This document shows positions 18,326-26,724 of a stretch of 50,280 bases of DNA, piece by piece. This DNA comes from Bradyrhizobium sp. ORS 375 (GTDB taxonomy: Bacteria; Pseudomonadota; Alphaproteobacteria; Rhizobiales; Xanthobacteraceae), in the NCBI RefSeq assembly GCF_000239775.1, contig NZ_CAFI01000114.1, forward strand, positions 1 through 50,280. The letters run 5' to 3'. The position numbers were made by a program, and so were the translations under genes. How positions within the stretch are numbered: the first letter of the stretch is position 1; each line of letters starts with the position of its first letter. The notes beneath the pieces are model-generated. The model saw only the letters and a program-made list of their open reading frames with translations. It had not been told where the DNA came from and ran no database searches.

Positions 18326-18865
18326 TCACAGCGACCCTCTTGCATTCGTGACTGTCTCGTCGAACAGCGCATCCAGCTTCTCATTCACGCCGCGGCAGCC
18401 GGCGACGACCTGTTCGGCCCAGCCGACATACTCCATCAGTTCGAGCTGCTGTTCGAGGTCAGGCTCGAAGAAGACGCGGGCGCGGATGTTGCTGATCTTG
18501 TCGGCGATCTTGATCTGCTTGGCGCCGGCGGACTTGCCGGGCGCCGCGATGACCTGGACGGCGCGCCGCTCGCTCTTCGGCAGCGTCATGTCATCGGTGA
18601 CTTCCTCGACCAGACCTGCCACGCGCGCGCCGAAGCGCTGTGCCAGCTCGTCGCGCGTGGTGTCGGTGTCCTCGATCGTGTCGTGCAGCCAGCCGGCTGC
18701 GACCAATTCGGCATCCGCACCGTCCGTGGTGCTAGCGAGGATGTTGGCAACCTCGGCGAGATGATTGATATACGGCTCCTCGTCGCGCCCTTCGCGCTGC
18801 TGGCCGGCATGGCGGCGCGCCGCCAGCTCGGCCGCTTCGGAGACGAGGCGCAGTCCGGTCAGCAT
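18326..18865 (-). CDS. HD-domain alarmone hydrolase of the MESH1/SpoT type
   Basis: A 179-residue single-domain protein with the Mn-dependent (p)ppGpp hydrolase core of SpoT/MESH1. Seen are EEPYINHLAEVA (His35), AGWLHDTIEDTDTTRDELAQ (His61, Asp62, Glu65, Asp66) and IKIADKISNIRAR (Asp122). These positions match the metal and catalytic residues known for MESH1. No synthetase, TGS or ACT domain is present. Substrate could be (p)ppGpp or, as reported for human MESH1, NADPH. The gene lies between ureB and ureC, only 4 bases after ureB, so it should be expressed with urease and may link urea-nitrogen supply to alarmone level; that link is inference. Confidence 0.87.
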   Translation of the reverse strand: MLTGLRLVSEAAELAARRHAGQQREGRDEEPYINHLAEVANILASTTDGADAELVAAGWLHDTIEDTDTTRDELAQRFGARVAGLVEEVTDDMTLPKSERRAVQVIAAPGKSAGAKQIKIADKISNIRARVFFEPDLEQQLELMEYVGWAEQVVAGCRGVNEKLDALFDETVTNARGSL

Positions 18866-18869
18866 CGGT

Positions 18870-19175
18870 CTACAGCTTGCCCATCACGTCGCCGCGGAAG
18901 CCATAGACCATGCGCTTGCCCGCAAGCGCCACCAGCTGCACATCGCGGGTCTGGCCGGGCTCGAAGCGCACCGCGGTGCCGGCGGCGATGTCGAGCCGCA
19001 TGCCGCGCGCTTTCTTGCGGTCGAACTTCAGCGCCGGATTGGTTTCGAAGAAATGGTAGTGCGAGCCGACCTGGATCGGCCGGTCGCCGGTGTTGGCGAC
19101 CGAGAGCGTCACCGTCTTGCGGCCGGCATTCAGCTCGATCTCGCCGTCCTGGATGAAGAGTTCGCCGGGGATCAT
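18870..19175 (-). CDS. ureB: Urease beta subunit
   Basis: A 101-residue structural subunit, typical in length and sequence: [19 protein letters not shown], then [40 protein letters not shown] and [16 protein letters not shown]. It packs with UreA and UreC into the (ABC)3 enzyme. Its gene is separated from ureA by a 131-bp spacer holding a palindromic repeat. Confidence 0.97.
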   Translation of the reverse strand: MIPGELFIQDGEIELNAGRKTVTLSVANTGDRPIQVGSHYHFFETNPALKFDRKKARGMRLDIAAGTAVRFEPGQTRDVQLVALAGKRMVYGFRGDVMGKL

Positions 19176-19200
19176 GTGTTACCTCGCAGGTTTCCACTGC

Positions 19201-19284
19201 GTCATGGCCGGGCTTGACCCGGCCATCCACGTCTTTCCATTGAGATCGAAGAGCGTGGATGCCCGGGTCAAGCCCGGGCATGAC
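19201..19284. repeat. Palindromic repeat inside the urease operon
   Basis: Two 31-base arms (19201-19231 and 19254-19284) built on GTCATGCCCGGGCTTGACCC match at 29 of 31 positions around a 22-base loop. This CCCGGGCTTGACCCGGGC type is widespread between alphaproteobacterial genes. It lies between ureA and ureB and would form a very stable hairpin in the operon mRNA. Confidence 0.9.
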
Positions 19285-19306
19285 GACCGAAAGAGTTGGG
19301 CTCGCC

Positions 19307-19609
19307 TCACCGGATCGGCTCGTGCACCGTGACCAGCTTGGTGCCGTCCGGGAACGTCGCCTCGACCTGGATGTCGTGGATCATCTCGGGGATGCCGGGC
19401 ATCACCTGATCGCGGGTCAGCACCTGGGCGCCAGCCTGCATCAGTTCGGCCACGGTGCGGCCGTCGCGCGCGCCTTCAAGGATGAAATCGGAGATGATGG
19501 CAACCGCCTCGGGATGGTTCAGCTTGACGCCGCGCTCGAGCCTGCGGCGGGCCACGATGGCGGCCATCGAGATCAGGAGCTTGTCCTTTTCGCGGGGAGA
19601 CAGGTTCAT
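19307..19609 (-). CDS. ureA: Urease gamma subunit
   Basis: A 100-residue subunit with the full family pattern: [41 protein letters not shown], then [20 protein letters not shown] and HEPI near the end. First structural gene of the enzyme, after ureD and before ureB. Confidence 0.98.
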   Translation of the reverse strand: MNLSPREKDKLLISMAAIVARRRLERGVKLNHPEAVAIISDFILEGARDGRTVAELMQAGAQVLTRDQVMPGIPEMIHDIQVEATFPDGTKLVTVHEPIR

Positions 19610-19670
19610 GCGGCTTCTCTGGTGATCGCTTCTGGTAATCGCGGGTTCGTAAACGTCGATTCGTAAACGT

Positions 19671-20507
19671 CTAATTGAGCCACAGCCGCGGCAGCGGCAC
19701 GGCGGAGGCGCAGCCGAGCACGGCCATCATGTCGGCGCGCAGGCTCGCGGCATCTTGGGCACAGAAGCGCGCCATTGCAAATCCATTCCAAGCCGACAGG
19801 CCGGCCTCTCCACGAAAGGTCGGCAGGCTTTCCCGGATGCGCTCGACCAGCGCCGCATCACCGGGCACGATCAGGGCCGTGCCGATGGCGGCGGCGCCCT
19901 TGGCGATGGCCGGCTGCCCCAGCTTGTCGCCGATGTCGCCATCGAGACGGGCCGTCTCGGCGAACACGAGCTTGCCGCCGCGCTTGAGCCGCCAGCGATC
20001 GACGAACTCGCCCTCACGCATGCGCTCGCCCATCGCCGTGCGGCCGAACACGACGATCTCGCAGAGGAGCAGCGAGGCCGTGTCGGCGAGGTCGATGTCG
20101 ATGCGGCGGTGGATGCGGGCGCGGTCGAACAGGATCGTCTCCTGCGGCAGCCAGGAAATATGCGCGCCGGCTTCAGCCTTCAGCGCAATATCGAGTCCGG
20201 CCGGTCGGCCAGGGGCGCGATAAATCTTCTCAGCCGCTGCGCTGGACAACGTGACGCGGCTGCCCTCGCCGGCCGCAACCTCGATCGAAAAGCGATCACC
20301 GCCTGCGATACCGCCGGCCGTGTTGACGAACATCGCCGAGAGGCCGTCGTCCTCGGGCGACGGAAAGCGCACGCGCAGCGAGCCGGACTCATGCAGATGA
20401 TGGCGGCGCGTCACGCCGTCCTGCAGCCGCACGTCGAAGCGCACCGCGCCGCGGGCGCGGTTGGCCTCGAAGATGTCGGCGGCGGTGGTGGCGGGATCGG
20501 CCCGCAT
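19671..20507 (-). CDS. ureD: Urease accessory protein UreD
   Basis: A 278-residue maturation factor that binds apo-urease and, with UreF and UreG, forms the nickel-insertion complex. Recognisable segments are [44 protein letters not shown] and the Asp/Glu-rich helices after it, all usual for UreD/UreH. The ATG at 20507 opens [20 protein letters not shown], the normal start region. It follows urtE by about 60 bases, so uptake and hydrolysis genes may share a transcript. Confidence 0.95.
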   Translation of the reverse strand: MRADPATTAADIFEANRARGAVRFDVRLQDGVTRRHHLHESGSLRVRFPSPEDDGLSAMFVNTAGGIAGGDRFSIEVAAGEGSRVTLSSAAAEKIYRAPGRPAGLDIALKAEAGAHISWLPQETILFDRARIHRRIDIDLADTASLLLCEIVVFGRTAMGERMREGEFVDRWRLKRGGKLVFAETARLDGDIGDKLGQPAIAKGAAAIGTALIVPGDAALVERIRESLPTFRGEAGLSAWNGFAMARFCAQDAASLRADMMAVLGCASAVPLPRLWLN

Positions 20508-20566
20508 CGATCCCCTCCCCCTGGGACCGGACGCGGCGAGGCCGCGCCCTTAAAGCTAGGTAACGA

Positions 20567-21262
20567 TCACAACGCCATCTGGCGGCTGATCTCGGCCTGG
20601 TCGAGATTGGCGCGGGTGCAGGTGAACTTCACTGCGCCACGATCCATCACGGCGAAGTTGTCGCCGAGTTCGCAGGCAAAGTCGAGATACTGCTCGACAA
20701 GGACGATCGCGATATTGCCGAGATTGCGCAGATACGAGATCGCCCGGCCGATGTCCTTGATGATCGAGGGCTGGATGCCCTCGGTCGGCTCGTCCAACAA
20801 CAGGAGCTTTGGCCGCATCACCATGGCGCGGCCGATCGCGAGTTGCTGCTGCTGGCCCCCGGAGAGGTCGCCGCCGCGGCGGCCGAGCATCGATTCCAGC
20901 ACCGGAAACAGCGAGAACACATCGTCGGGGATGCTGCGGTCGGACCGCTTCAACGGGCCGAAGCCGGTCTTGAGGTTCTCCTCGACGGTCAGCAGCGGAA
21001 AGATCTCACGGCCCTGCGGCACGAAGCCGATGCCCTTGCGCGCCCGCTCATAGGGCTTGAGGTGGGTGATATCGGCGCCGTCGAAGATGATGCTGCCGGA
21101 GGCCAGCGGATACTGTCCGACCAGCGCCCGCAGCAGCGAGGTCTTGCCGACGCCGTTGCGGCCGAGCACACAGGTGACCTTGCCCGGCTCCGCGGCGATC
21201 GAGACGCCGCGCAGCGCCTGGGCGGCGCCGTAATAGAGATTGATGTCTTTGACGTCGAGCAT
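20567..21262 (-). CDS. urtE: Urea ABC transporter ATP-binding protein UrtE
   Basis: A 231-residue LivF-type ATPase. Walker A GRNGVGKTSLLRALVG, signature LSGGQQQQLAIGRAM, Walker B LLLLDEPTEGIQPSII and the switch His region (NIAIVLVEQYLDFA) are intact. UrtD and UrtE form the cytoplasmic motor of the high-affinity urea importer. The gene begins 3 bases after urtD ends. Confidence 0.96.
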   Translation of the reverse strand: MLDVKDINLYYGAAQALRGVSIAAEPGKVTCVLGRNGVGKTSLLRALVGQYPLASGSIIFDGADITHLKPYERARKGIGFVPQGREIFPLLTVEENLKTGFGPLKRSDRSIPDDVFSLFPVLESMLGRRGGDLSGGQQQQLAIGRAMVMRPKLLLLDEPTEGIQPSIIKDIGRAISYLRNLGNIAIVLVEQYLDFACELGDNFAVMDRGAVKFTCTRANLDQAEISRQMAL

Positions 21263-21265
21263 TGC

Positions 21266-22027
21266 CTAGCGTCCCAGATACACTTCGATCACGCGCTCGT
21301 TCGACGACACCTGGTCAATGGTGCCCTCGGCCAGGACCGTGCCTTCATGCAGGCAGGTGACCTTGACACCGAGCTCGCGCACGAAGGTCATGTCGTGCTC
21401 GACGACCATGACGGTGTGATCCCGATTGATTTCCTTGAGCAGCTCCGCCGTCTGATGCGTCTCGACGTCGGTCATGCCGGCCACGGGCTCGTCGACCAGC
21501 AGAAGCTTCGGATCCTGCGCCAACAGCATGCCGATCTCAAGCCACTGCTTCTGGCCGTGCGACAGGCTGCCGGCGAGCTTGCGCCGGACATCCTTGAGCC
21601 GCACCGTCTCCAGCACCTTGTCGATCTGCTCGGCCTCGCCCCTCGAGCCGCGCCAAAACAACGTGCCCTTGACGCTGTGATCGACATTCAACGCCAGCAG
21701 CAGATTGTCCTCGACCGACTGGCTCTCGAACACCGTCGGCTTCTGGAACTTGCGGCCGATGCCGAGCTCGGCGATGCGGGTCTCGTCGAGCCGCGTCAGG
21801 TCCGTCTTGCCGTCGAACAGCACCGTGCCCTCATCGGGCTTGGTCTTGCCGGTGATGATGTCCATCATCGTGGTCTTGCCGGCGCCGTTCGGGCCGATGA
21901 TGGCGCGCATCTCGCCCGGCTCGAGTGTCAGCGACAGGTTGTTGATGGCGTGGAAGCCATCGAAGGAGACGTGGACGCCGTCCAGGTAGAGCAGCGACGA
22001 GGTCGAGCGGGTATCCATCACGTTCAC
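21266..22027 (-). CDS. urtD: Urea ABC transporter ATP-binding protein UrtD
   Basis: A 253-residue LivG-type ATPase. Walker A is GPNGAGKTTMMDIITG, the signature region SLSHGQKQWLEIGMLL and Walker B LLLVDEPVAGMT. SHGQ in place of SGGQ is normal for LivG/UrtD. The GTG at 22027 was chosen because GGAG lies 7 bases upstream inside the end of urtC; the ATG at 22018 is the alternative and loses three residues. The longer open frame upstream is only the urtC region in another frame. Confidence 0.94.
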   Translation of the reverse strand: MNVMDTRSTSSLLYLDGVHVSFDGFHAINNLSLTLEPGEMRAIIGPNGAGKTTMMDIITGKTKPDEGTVLFDGKTDLTRLDETRIAELGIGRKFQKPTVFESQSVEDNLLLALNVDHSVKGTLFWRGSRGEAEQIDKVLETVRLKDVRRKLAGSLSHGQKQWLEIGMLLAQDPKLLLVDEPVAGMTDVETHQTAELLKEINRDHTVMVVEHDMTFVRELGVKVTCLHEGTVLAEGTIDQVSSNERVIEVYLGR

Positions 22028-22031
22028 GGGA

Positions 22032-23195
22032 TCACTCCGCCATCTTGGGTTCGGTGACGCCGTCCTCGCGGGCGGCGCTCGCGGCGTTGGGCTTGTTGGT
22101 GCCGAGTTGCTCCCACCAGGCATTGAAAGTGCCGATGATGCCTTTGGGAAGAAGCAAGGTCACGAGTACGAACAGCGCGCCGAGCATGAACAGCCAGTAC
22201 GGAGCGAGTACGCCTGAGGTGAAGAACGTCTTGGCGTAGTTCACGACGACTGCGCCGAGCGCGGCTCCCACCAGCGTGCCGCGGCCACCGACTGCGACCC
22301 AGATCACCGCCTCGATCGAGTTGCCAGGAGCGAACTCGCTTGGATTGATGATGCCAACCTGAGGGACGTACAGCGCGCCGGCGACGCCGGCCATGCAGGC
22401 CGACAGCGTGAACACGAACAGCTTGTAGGACTCGACGCGATAGCCCAGAAAGCGCGTCCGTGACTCGGCGTCGCGGATCGCGATCAGCACCTTGCCGAGC
22501 TTCGACGATACGACGGCACGGCAGATCAGGAACGCCAGGATCAGCGCCAGACAACTCAAAGCGAACAGCGCAGCGCGCGTTCCCTCAGCCTGGACGTTGA
22601 AGCCGAGGATGTCCTTGAAATCGGTCAGGCCGTTGTTGCCGCCGAAGCCGAAATCGTTGCGGAAGAAGGCGAGCAGCATCGCATAGGTCATCGCCTGGGT
22701 GATGATCGACAAATAGACGCCGGTGACGCGCGAGCGGAAGGCGAGCCAGCCGAAACCGAAGGCGAGCAGGCCGGGCACCAGCAGCACCATCACCGCGGCG
22801 AACCAGAACATGTCGAAGCCGTGCCAGTACCAGGGCAGCTTCGAATAATTCAGGAACACCATGAAGTCCGGCAGGATCGGATTGCCGTAGACGCCGCGGG
22901 TGCCGATCTGGCGCATCAGATACATGCCCATCGCGTAGCCGCCGAGCGCGAAGAACGCGCCGTGGCCGAGCGAGAGGATGCCGCAATACCCCCAGATCAG
23001 ATCGATCGAGAGCGCCAGAATCGCGTAGCAGACATATTTACCCCACAGCGCCACCAGATAGGTCGGCACCTGCAGCGCCGAGCCCGCCGGCAGCAGCAGG
23101 TTGGACAGAGGGATGAGGATGCCGCAGGCGGCAACGACCAGGAGGAAGATCGAGGCGCCACGGTCGAGCGAGCGGGTGAGCATATGCGGCATCAT
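22032..23195 (-). CDS. urtC: Urea ABC transporter permease UrtC
   Basis: A 387-residue LivM-type inner-membrane permease with 8-10 hydrophobic segments. The permease hallmark GYCGILSLGHGAFFALGGYA is clear near residue 70, and a second conserved region reads SYKLFVFTLSACMAGVAGAL. The start codon overlaps the urtB stop (ATGA), showing translational coupling. The polar C-terminal tail is short and Ala/Asn-rich. Confidence 0.95.
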   Translation of the reverse strand: MMPHMLTRSLDRGASIFLLVVAACGILIPLSNLLLPAGSALQVPTYLVALWGKYVCYAILALSIDLIWGYCGILSLGHGAFFALGGYAMGMYLMRQIGTRGVYGNPILPDFMVFLNYSKLPWYWHGFDMFWFAAVMVLLVPGLLAFGFGWLAFRSRVTGVYLSIITQAMTYAMLLAFFRNDFGFGGNNGLTDFKDILGFNVQAEGTRAALFALSCLALILAFLICRAVVSSKLGKVLIAIRDAESRTRFLGYRVESYKLFVFTLSACMAGVAGALYVPQVGIINPSEFAPGNSIEAVIWVAVGGRGTLVGAALGAVVVNYAKTFFTSGVLAPYWLFMLGALFVLVTLLLPKGIIGTFNAWWEQLGTNKPNAASAAREDGVTEPKMAE

Positions 23196-24805
23196 GCTTC
23201 CACCGCCCGGCCCTTGAGCGCGAACAGGCCGCGCGGGCGCTTCTGAATGAACAGGATGATCAGCACCAGGATCGCGATCTTGCCGAGCACGGCGCCGGCG
23301 ACCGGCTCCAGGAACTTGTTGGCGATGCCGAGCGTGAAGGCGCCGACCAGGGTGCCCCAGAGATTGCCGACGCCGCCGAACACCACGACCATGAAGGAAT
23401 CGATGATGTAGCTCTGGCCGAGATTGGGACTGACATTGTCGATCTGCGACAGCGCCACGCCGGCGATGCCGGCAATGCCCGAGCCGAGGCCGAAGGTGAG
23501 CGCGTCGACCCGTGAGGTCGCGATGCCCATCGACGCCGCCATGCGGCGGTTCTGCGTGACAGCGCGCATCTCCAGACCGAGCGCGGTGTAGCGCAGCATC
23601 GCCAGCAGGATCGCAAACACGGCCATCGTGAAGCAGAGGATCCAGAGCCGGTTGTAGGTGATGGTGATCTGTCCCAACTCAAACGCGCCGCTCATCCAGG
23701 AGGGATTGCCGACCTCGCGGTTGGTCGGACCGAACGCGGAGCGCACCGCCTGCTGCAGGATCAGGGACAGGCCCCAGGTCGCGAGCAAGGTCTCCAGCGG
23801 ACGGCCATACAGGAAGCGAATGATGGTGCGCTCGATCAGTACACCGATCGCGCCAGCCACCAGGAAGGCGAGCGGTGCGGCGATCAGCAGCGAATAGTCG
23901 AACAGCGCCGGGTAACGCGTGCGGATGACCTCCTGCACCACGAATGTGGTGTAGGCGCCGAGCATCACCATCTCGCCATGGGCCATGTTGATGACGCCCA
24001 TGACGCCGAAGGTGATGGCGAGCCCAATCGCGGCCAGCAGCAGCACCGAGCCGAGCGACAGCCCATACCATGCGTTCTGCACGCCGGACCAGATCGCGAG
24101 CGAGCCCTGGATCGAGGAGATCGCACTCGCCGCGGCCTTGGCGACATTCGCCGGCTGGTCGCCGCCGCTGATCTCGGTCAGCAGCGCCAGCGCCTCTTGA
24201 TCGCCGCGCGCCTTGATCGTGGCGACGGCTTCGAGCTTGTCCACCTCGCTGGCGTCGGACTTGAACAGCAGGATCGCAGCGCGCGCCTCGGTGAGCGCCT
24301 GCTTCACCGCACCATTGGTTTCCTTGGCGAGCGCCGACTCGACGGTCGGCAGCGTCGCCTCCTCATGCGACTTGAACACGGATTTCGCCGCGGTCAGCCG
24401 GGTGTTGGTGTCGGGCGACAGCAGGGTCAGGCCGCCGAGCGCGGCATCGACGCTGCGGCGCAGCCGGTTGTTGAGGCTGACGGCTGCGGCGCTGTCCGGC
24501 AGCTTATCGACGGCAGCGCCCGTCGCGGCGTCGATAATCTTGCCGTCGGCCTGCTTGATGAAGACCTTCTTGGTTTCGGCATCGAACATCAGCCGCTCGT
24601 CCTGCAGCGCGCTGATGATCGGGAAGGCCAGCGGATTGCCCGAGACGGCAATCTCGCCCACCGCGTCGTCGGTGTCGGAGAAATCGTCGTTGGCGAACTT
24701 GGCGACCGACTCCTCGAAGCTGGCGGCGAAGGTCGGAGCGGTCGCGGCGAACAAGGCAATGGATAAAAGAAGGCCGCGCACAAGCGCGAGAACAATAGCA
24801 GGCAC
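23192..24805 (-). CDS. urtB: Urea ABC transporter permease UrtB
   Basis: LivH-type permease of 537 residues. A signal-like N-terminus (VPAIVLALVRGLLLSIALFA, ending TFA) leads a periplasmic helical extension of about 220 residues that is particular to UrtB. The membrane domain follows (SLGSVLLLAAIGLAITFGVM, then GVINMAHGEMVMLGAY, the permease loop). The GTG at 24805 was chosen: longer in-frame starts would translate through the urtA-urtB hairpin, and only this start places the signal peptide at the N-terminus. GGGGTT lies 6 bases before it. Confidence 0.93.
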   Translation of the reverse strand: MPAIVLALVRGLLLSIALFAATAPTFAASFEESVAKFANDDFSDTDDAVGEIAVSGNPLAFPIISALQDERLMFDAETKKVFIKQADGKIIDAATGAAVDKLPDSAAAVSLNNRLRRSVDAALGGLTLLSPDTNTRLTAAKSVFKSHEEATLPTVESALAKETNGAVKQALTEARAAILLFKSDASEVDKLEAVATIKARGDQEALALLTEISGGDQPANVAKAAASAISSIQGSLAIWSGVQNAWYGLSLGSVLLLAAIGLAITFGVMGVINMAHGEMVMLGAYTTFVVQEVIRTRYPALFDYSLLIAAPLAFLVAGAIGVLIERTIIRFLYGRPLETLLATWGLSLILQQAVRSAFGPTNREVGNPSWMSGAFELGQITITYNRLWILCFTMAVFAILLAMLRYTALGLEMRAVTQNRRMAASMGIATSRVDALTFGLGSGIAGIAGVALSQIDNVSPNLGQSYIIDSFMVVVFGGVGNLWGTLVGAFTLGIANKFLEPVAGAVLGKIAILVLIILFIQKRPRGLFALKGRAVEA

Positions 24806-24837
24806 TGGATAACCCCGGCAGGAGTTCAGGAGGTCAA

Positions 24838-24864
24838 GAGAAGGCGGCAGACCGCCGCCTTCTC
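24838..24864 (-). terminator. urtA-urtB intergenic hairpin (attenuator or mRNA stabiliser)
   Basis: A perfect 11-bp stem, GAGAAGGCGGC with GCCGCCTTCTC, around a five-base loop, sits in the 87-base gap between the binding-protein gene and urtB. There is no long T run. Such hairpins in binding-protein operons usually let more binding protein than permease be made. Confidence 0.65.
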
Positions 24865-24892
24865 CGATCGTCATGATATCGTCAGGTCGAGA

Positions 24893-26215
24893 TCAGGTGC
24901 CCGAGCCCAGGCACTTGTTGGTCTTGGTGTTGAAGTTGCCGCACTTCTTGCCGACCCAGTCGCCGATCAGGTCCTTGGAGCCCTCGAGCTCCTTCGACCA
25001 GGCGTCGCCGGGGACCAGATCCTTGGTCTTGTAGACGACGCTGAACTGGCCATCGCCCTTGATCTCGCCGATGAACACCGGCTTGGTGATGTGGTGGTTC
25101 GGCAGCATCTTCGACACGCCGCCGGTCAGGTTCGGCGCCTCGGTGCCCGGGAGAGCATCGATCACCTTGTCCGCATCGGTCGACTTCACCTTCTCGACCG
25201 CCTTCACCCACATGTTGAAGCCGATCACATGCGCTTCCATCGGGTCGTTGGTCACGCGCTTCGGATTCTTCGTGTAGGCCTGCCAGTCCTTGATGAACTT
25301 TTCGTTCGCCGGGGTCTTGATCGACTCGAAATAGTTCCAGGCGGCGAGATGGCCGACCAGCGGCTTGGTGTCGATGCCGGCGAGCTCTTCCTCACCCACC
25401 GAGAACGCGACGACCGGAATGTCCTTGGCCTTGATGCCCTGGTTGCCGAGTTCCTTGTAGAACGGAACGTTGGCGTCGCCGTTGATGGTCGAGACCACGG
25501 CGGTCTTCTTGCCGGCCGAGCCGAACTTCTTGATGTCGGCGACGATCGTCTGCCAGTCGGAGTGACCGAATGGCGTGTAGTTGATCATGATGTCGTCCTG
25601 AGCCACGCCCTTCGACTTCAGGTAGGCCTCCAGGATCTTGTTGGTGGTGCGCGGATAGACGTAGTCGGTGCCGGCCAGCACCCAGCGCTTCACCTTCTCT
25701 TCCTTCATCAGGTAGTCGACCGCCGGGATCGCCTGCTGGTTCGGCGCCGCACCGGTGTAGAACACGTTGCGCTCGCTCTCCTCGCCCTCGTACTGCACGG
25801 GGTAGAACAGGATGCTGTTGAGCTCCTTGAACACCGGCAGCACCGACTTGCGCGACACCGAGGTCCAGCAGCCGAACACGACCGCGACCTTGTTCTTGGT
25901 GATCAGCTCGCGCGCCTTCTCGGCGAACAGCGGCCAGTTCGAGGCGGGGTCGACGACGACGGCTTCGAGCTTCTTGCCGAGCACGCCGCCCTTCTTGTTC
26001 TGTTCGTCGATCAGGAACAGGATCGTGTCCTTCAGCGTGGTCTCGCTGATGGCCATGGTGCCGGACAGAGAATGCAGAACGCCGATCTTGATGGTGTCGT
26101 CAGCGGCTTTTGCGGAGTTGAAGCCGGCGACGCCGAGGGCCAGGCCGGCAGCAGCAGCCAGCCAGCGACGGCGGCTGAACGGCGCCGTTAATTCCTGAGT
26201 GAGTCGAGTAAGCAT
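24893..26215 (-). CDS. urtA: Urea ABC transporter substrate-binding protein UrtA
   Basis: A 440-residue periplasmic binding protein. The N-terminus RLTQELTAPFSRRRWLAAAA resembles a twin-arginine signal, with cleavage likely after NSAKA. The mature part shows IKIGVLHSLSGTMAISETTL, the amide/urea-binding family signature, and WTSVSRKSVLPVFKE with YPVQYEGEESERNVFYTGA. The ATG at 26215 follows GGGAG. The first gene of the urt-ure cluster, it is preceded by a sigma-54 promoter 69 bases upstream, consistent with control by NtrC under nitrogen limitation. Confidence 0.96.
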   Translation of the reverse strand: MLTRLTQELTAPFSRRRWLAAAAGLALGVAGFNSAKAADDTIKIGVLHSLSGTMAISETTLKDTILFLIDEQNKKGGVLGKKLEAVVVDPASNWPLFAEKARELITKNKVAVVFGCWTSVSRKSVLPVFKELNSILFYPVQYEGEESERNVFYTGAAPNQQAIPAVDYLMKEEKVKRWVLAGTDYVYPRTTNKILEAYLKSKGVAQDDIMINYTPFGHSDWQTIVADIKKFGSAGKKTAVVSTINGDANVPFYKELGNQGIKAKDIPVVAFSVGEEELAGIDTKPLVGHLAAWNYFESIKTPANEKFIKDWQAYTKNPKRVTNDPMEAHVIGFNMWVKAVEKVKSTDADKVIDALPGTEAPNLTGGVSKMLPNHHITKPVFIGEIKGDGQFSVVYKTKDLVPGDAWSKELEGSKDLIGDWVGKKCGNFNTKTNKCLGSGT

Positions 26216-26724
26216 GCGATAATATCTCCCTGACGCAGACGTGCTTCGCAGCCAAGGCGGCCGGCGGTCTGCGGCGGAAGAATCGCAAGAAGCGTGCCAT
26301 GCGGCGCGCATCGCTTAAGGCATTGACCTGAATACGGAACTCAAGAAAATCGCGGCGGAAGGTCGCAACTGCGTGCCGCGACTTTAGGCATGCCACCTGA
26401 TTATTCAGCCGGCATATAGCCAACGATTTATGCACTTTGTTTCGAATGACTAAATTTAAAGCAGCCGGGTACCGTCCACTTCGCCGATCGCTTGCGCAGC
26501 GGCCTTGAAAGTGCCGTCCACCTGTTCCATATAGCTGATAGATCGAGGCGAATCGGCCGGATCTCTGCAAGCCGCGTGTTCTTTAGCTCCACATGAGCTT
26601 CTGGCTTTGCATTCTCTCCTATCCAATCTCGACGCTCCAAACACGCGGGTGTCTCTTCAACCACCCACCCGCGTCCGGCTGCCTGCCGACACGGGCCTTA
26701 TCCTCTTATGGAAAGCCCAATCTT
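26216..26724. other. Divergent control region between urtA and the helicase gene
   Basis: About 500 bases without a convincing protein gene. The minus-strand sigma-54 promoter lies at 26284-26299. The stretch 26390-26470 is AT-rich for this genome and could hold upstream activator or helicase promoter elements; I could not identify a full NtrC site. An open frame from 26593 joins the helicase but gives a leader unlike the family. Confidence 0.5.
26284..26299 (-). promoter_or_regulatory. Sigma-54 promoter of urtA
   Basis: On the minus strand TGGCACGCTTCTTGCG matches the consensus TGGCACG-N4-TTGCW at all but the last, weak position, with exact GG-N10-GC spacing. Transcription would begin about 58 bases before the urtA ATG. 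It fits NtrC-dependent expression of urea transport. Confidence 0.85.

Noticed and set aside
26365-26377. A second sigma-54-like site before urtA
   Set aside because: GG and GC are 9 bases apart instead of 10, whereas the site at 26284-26299 has exact spacing.
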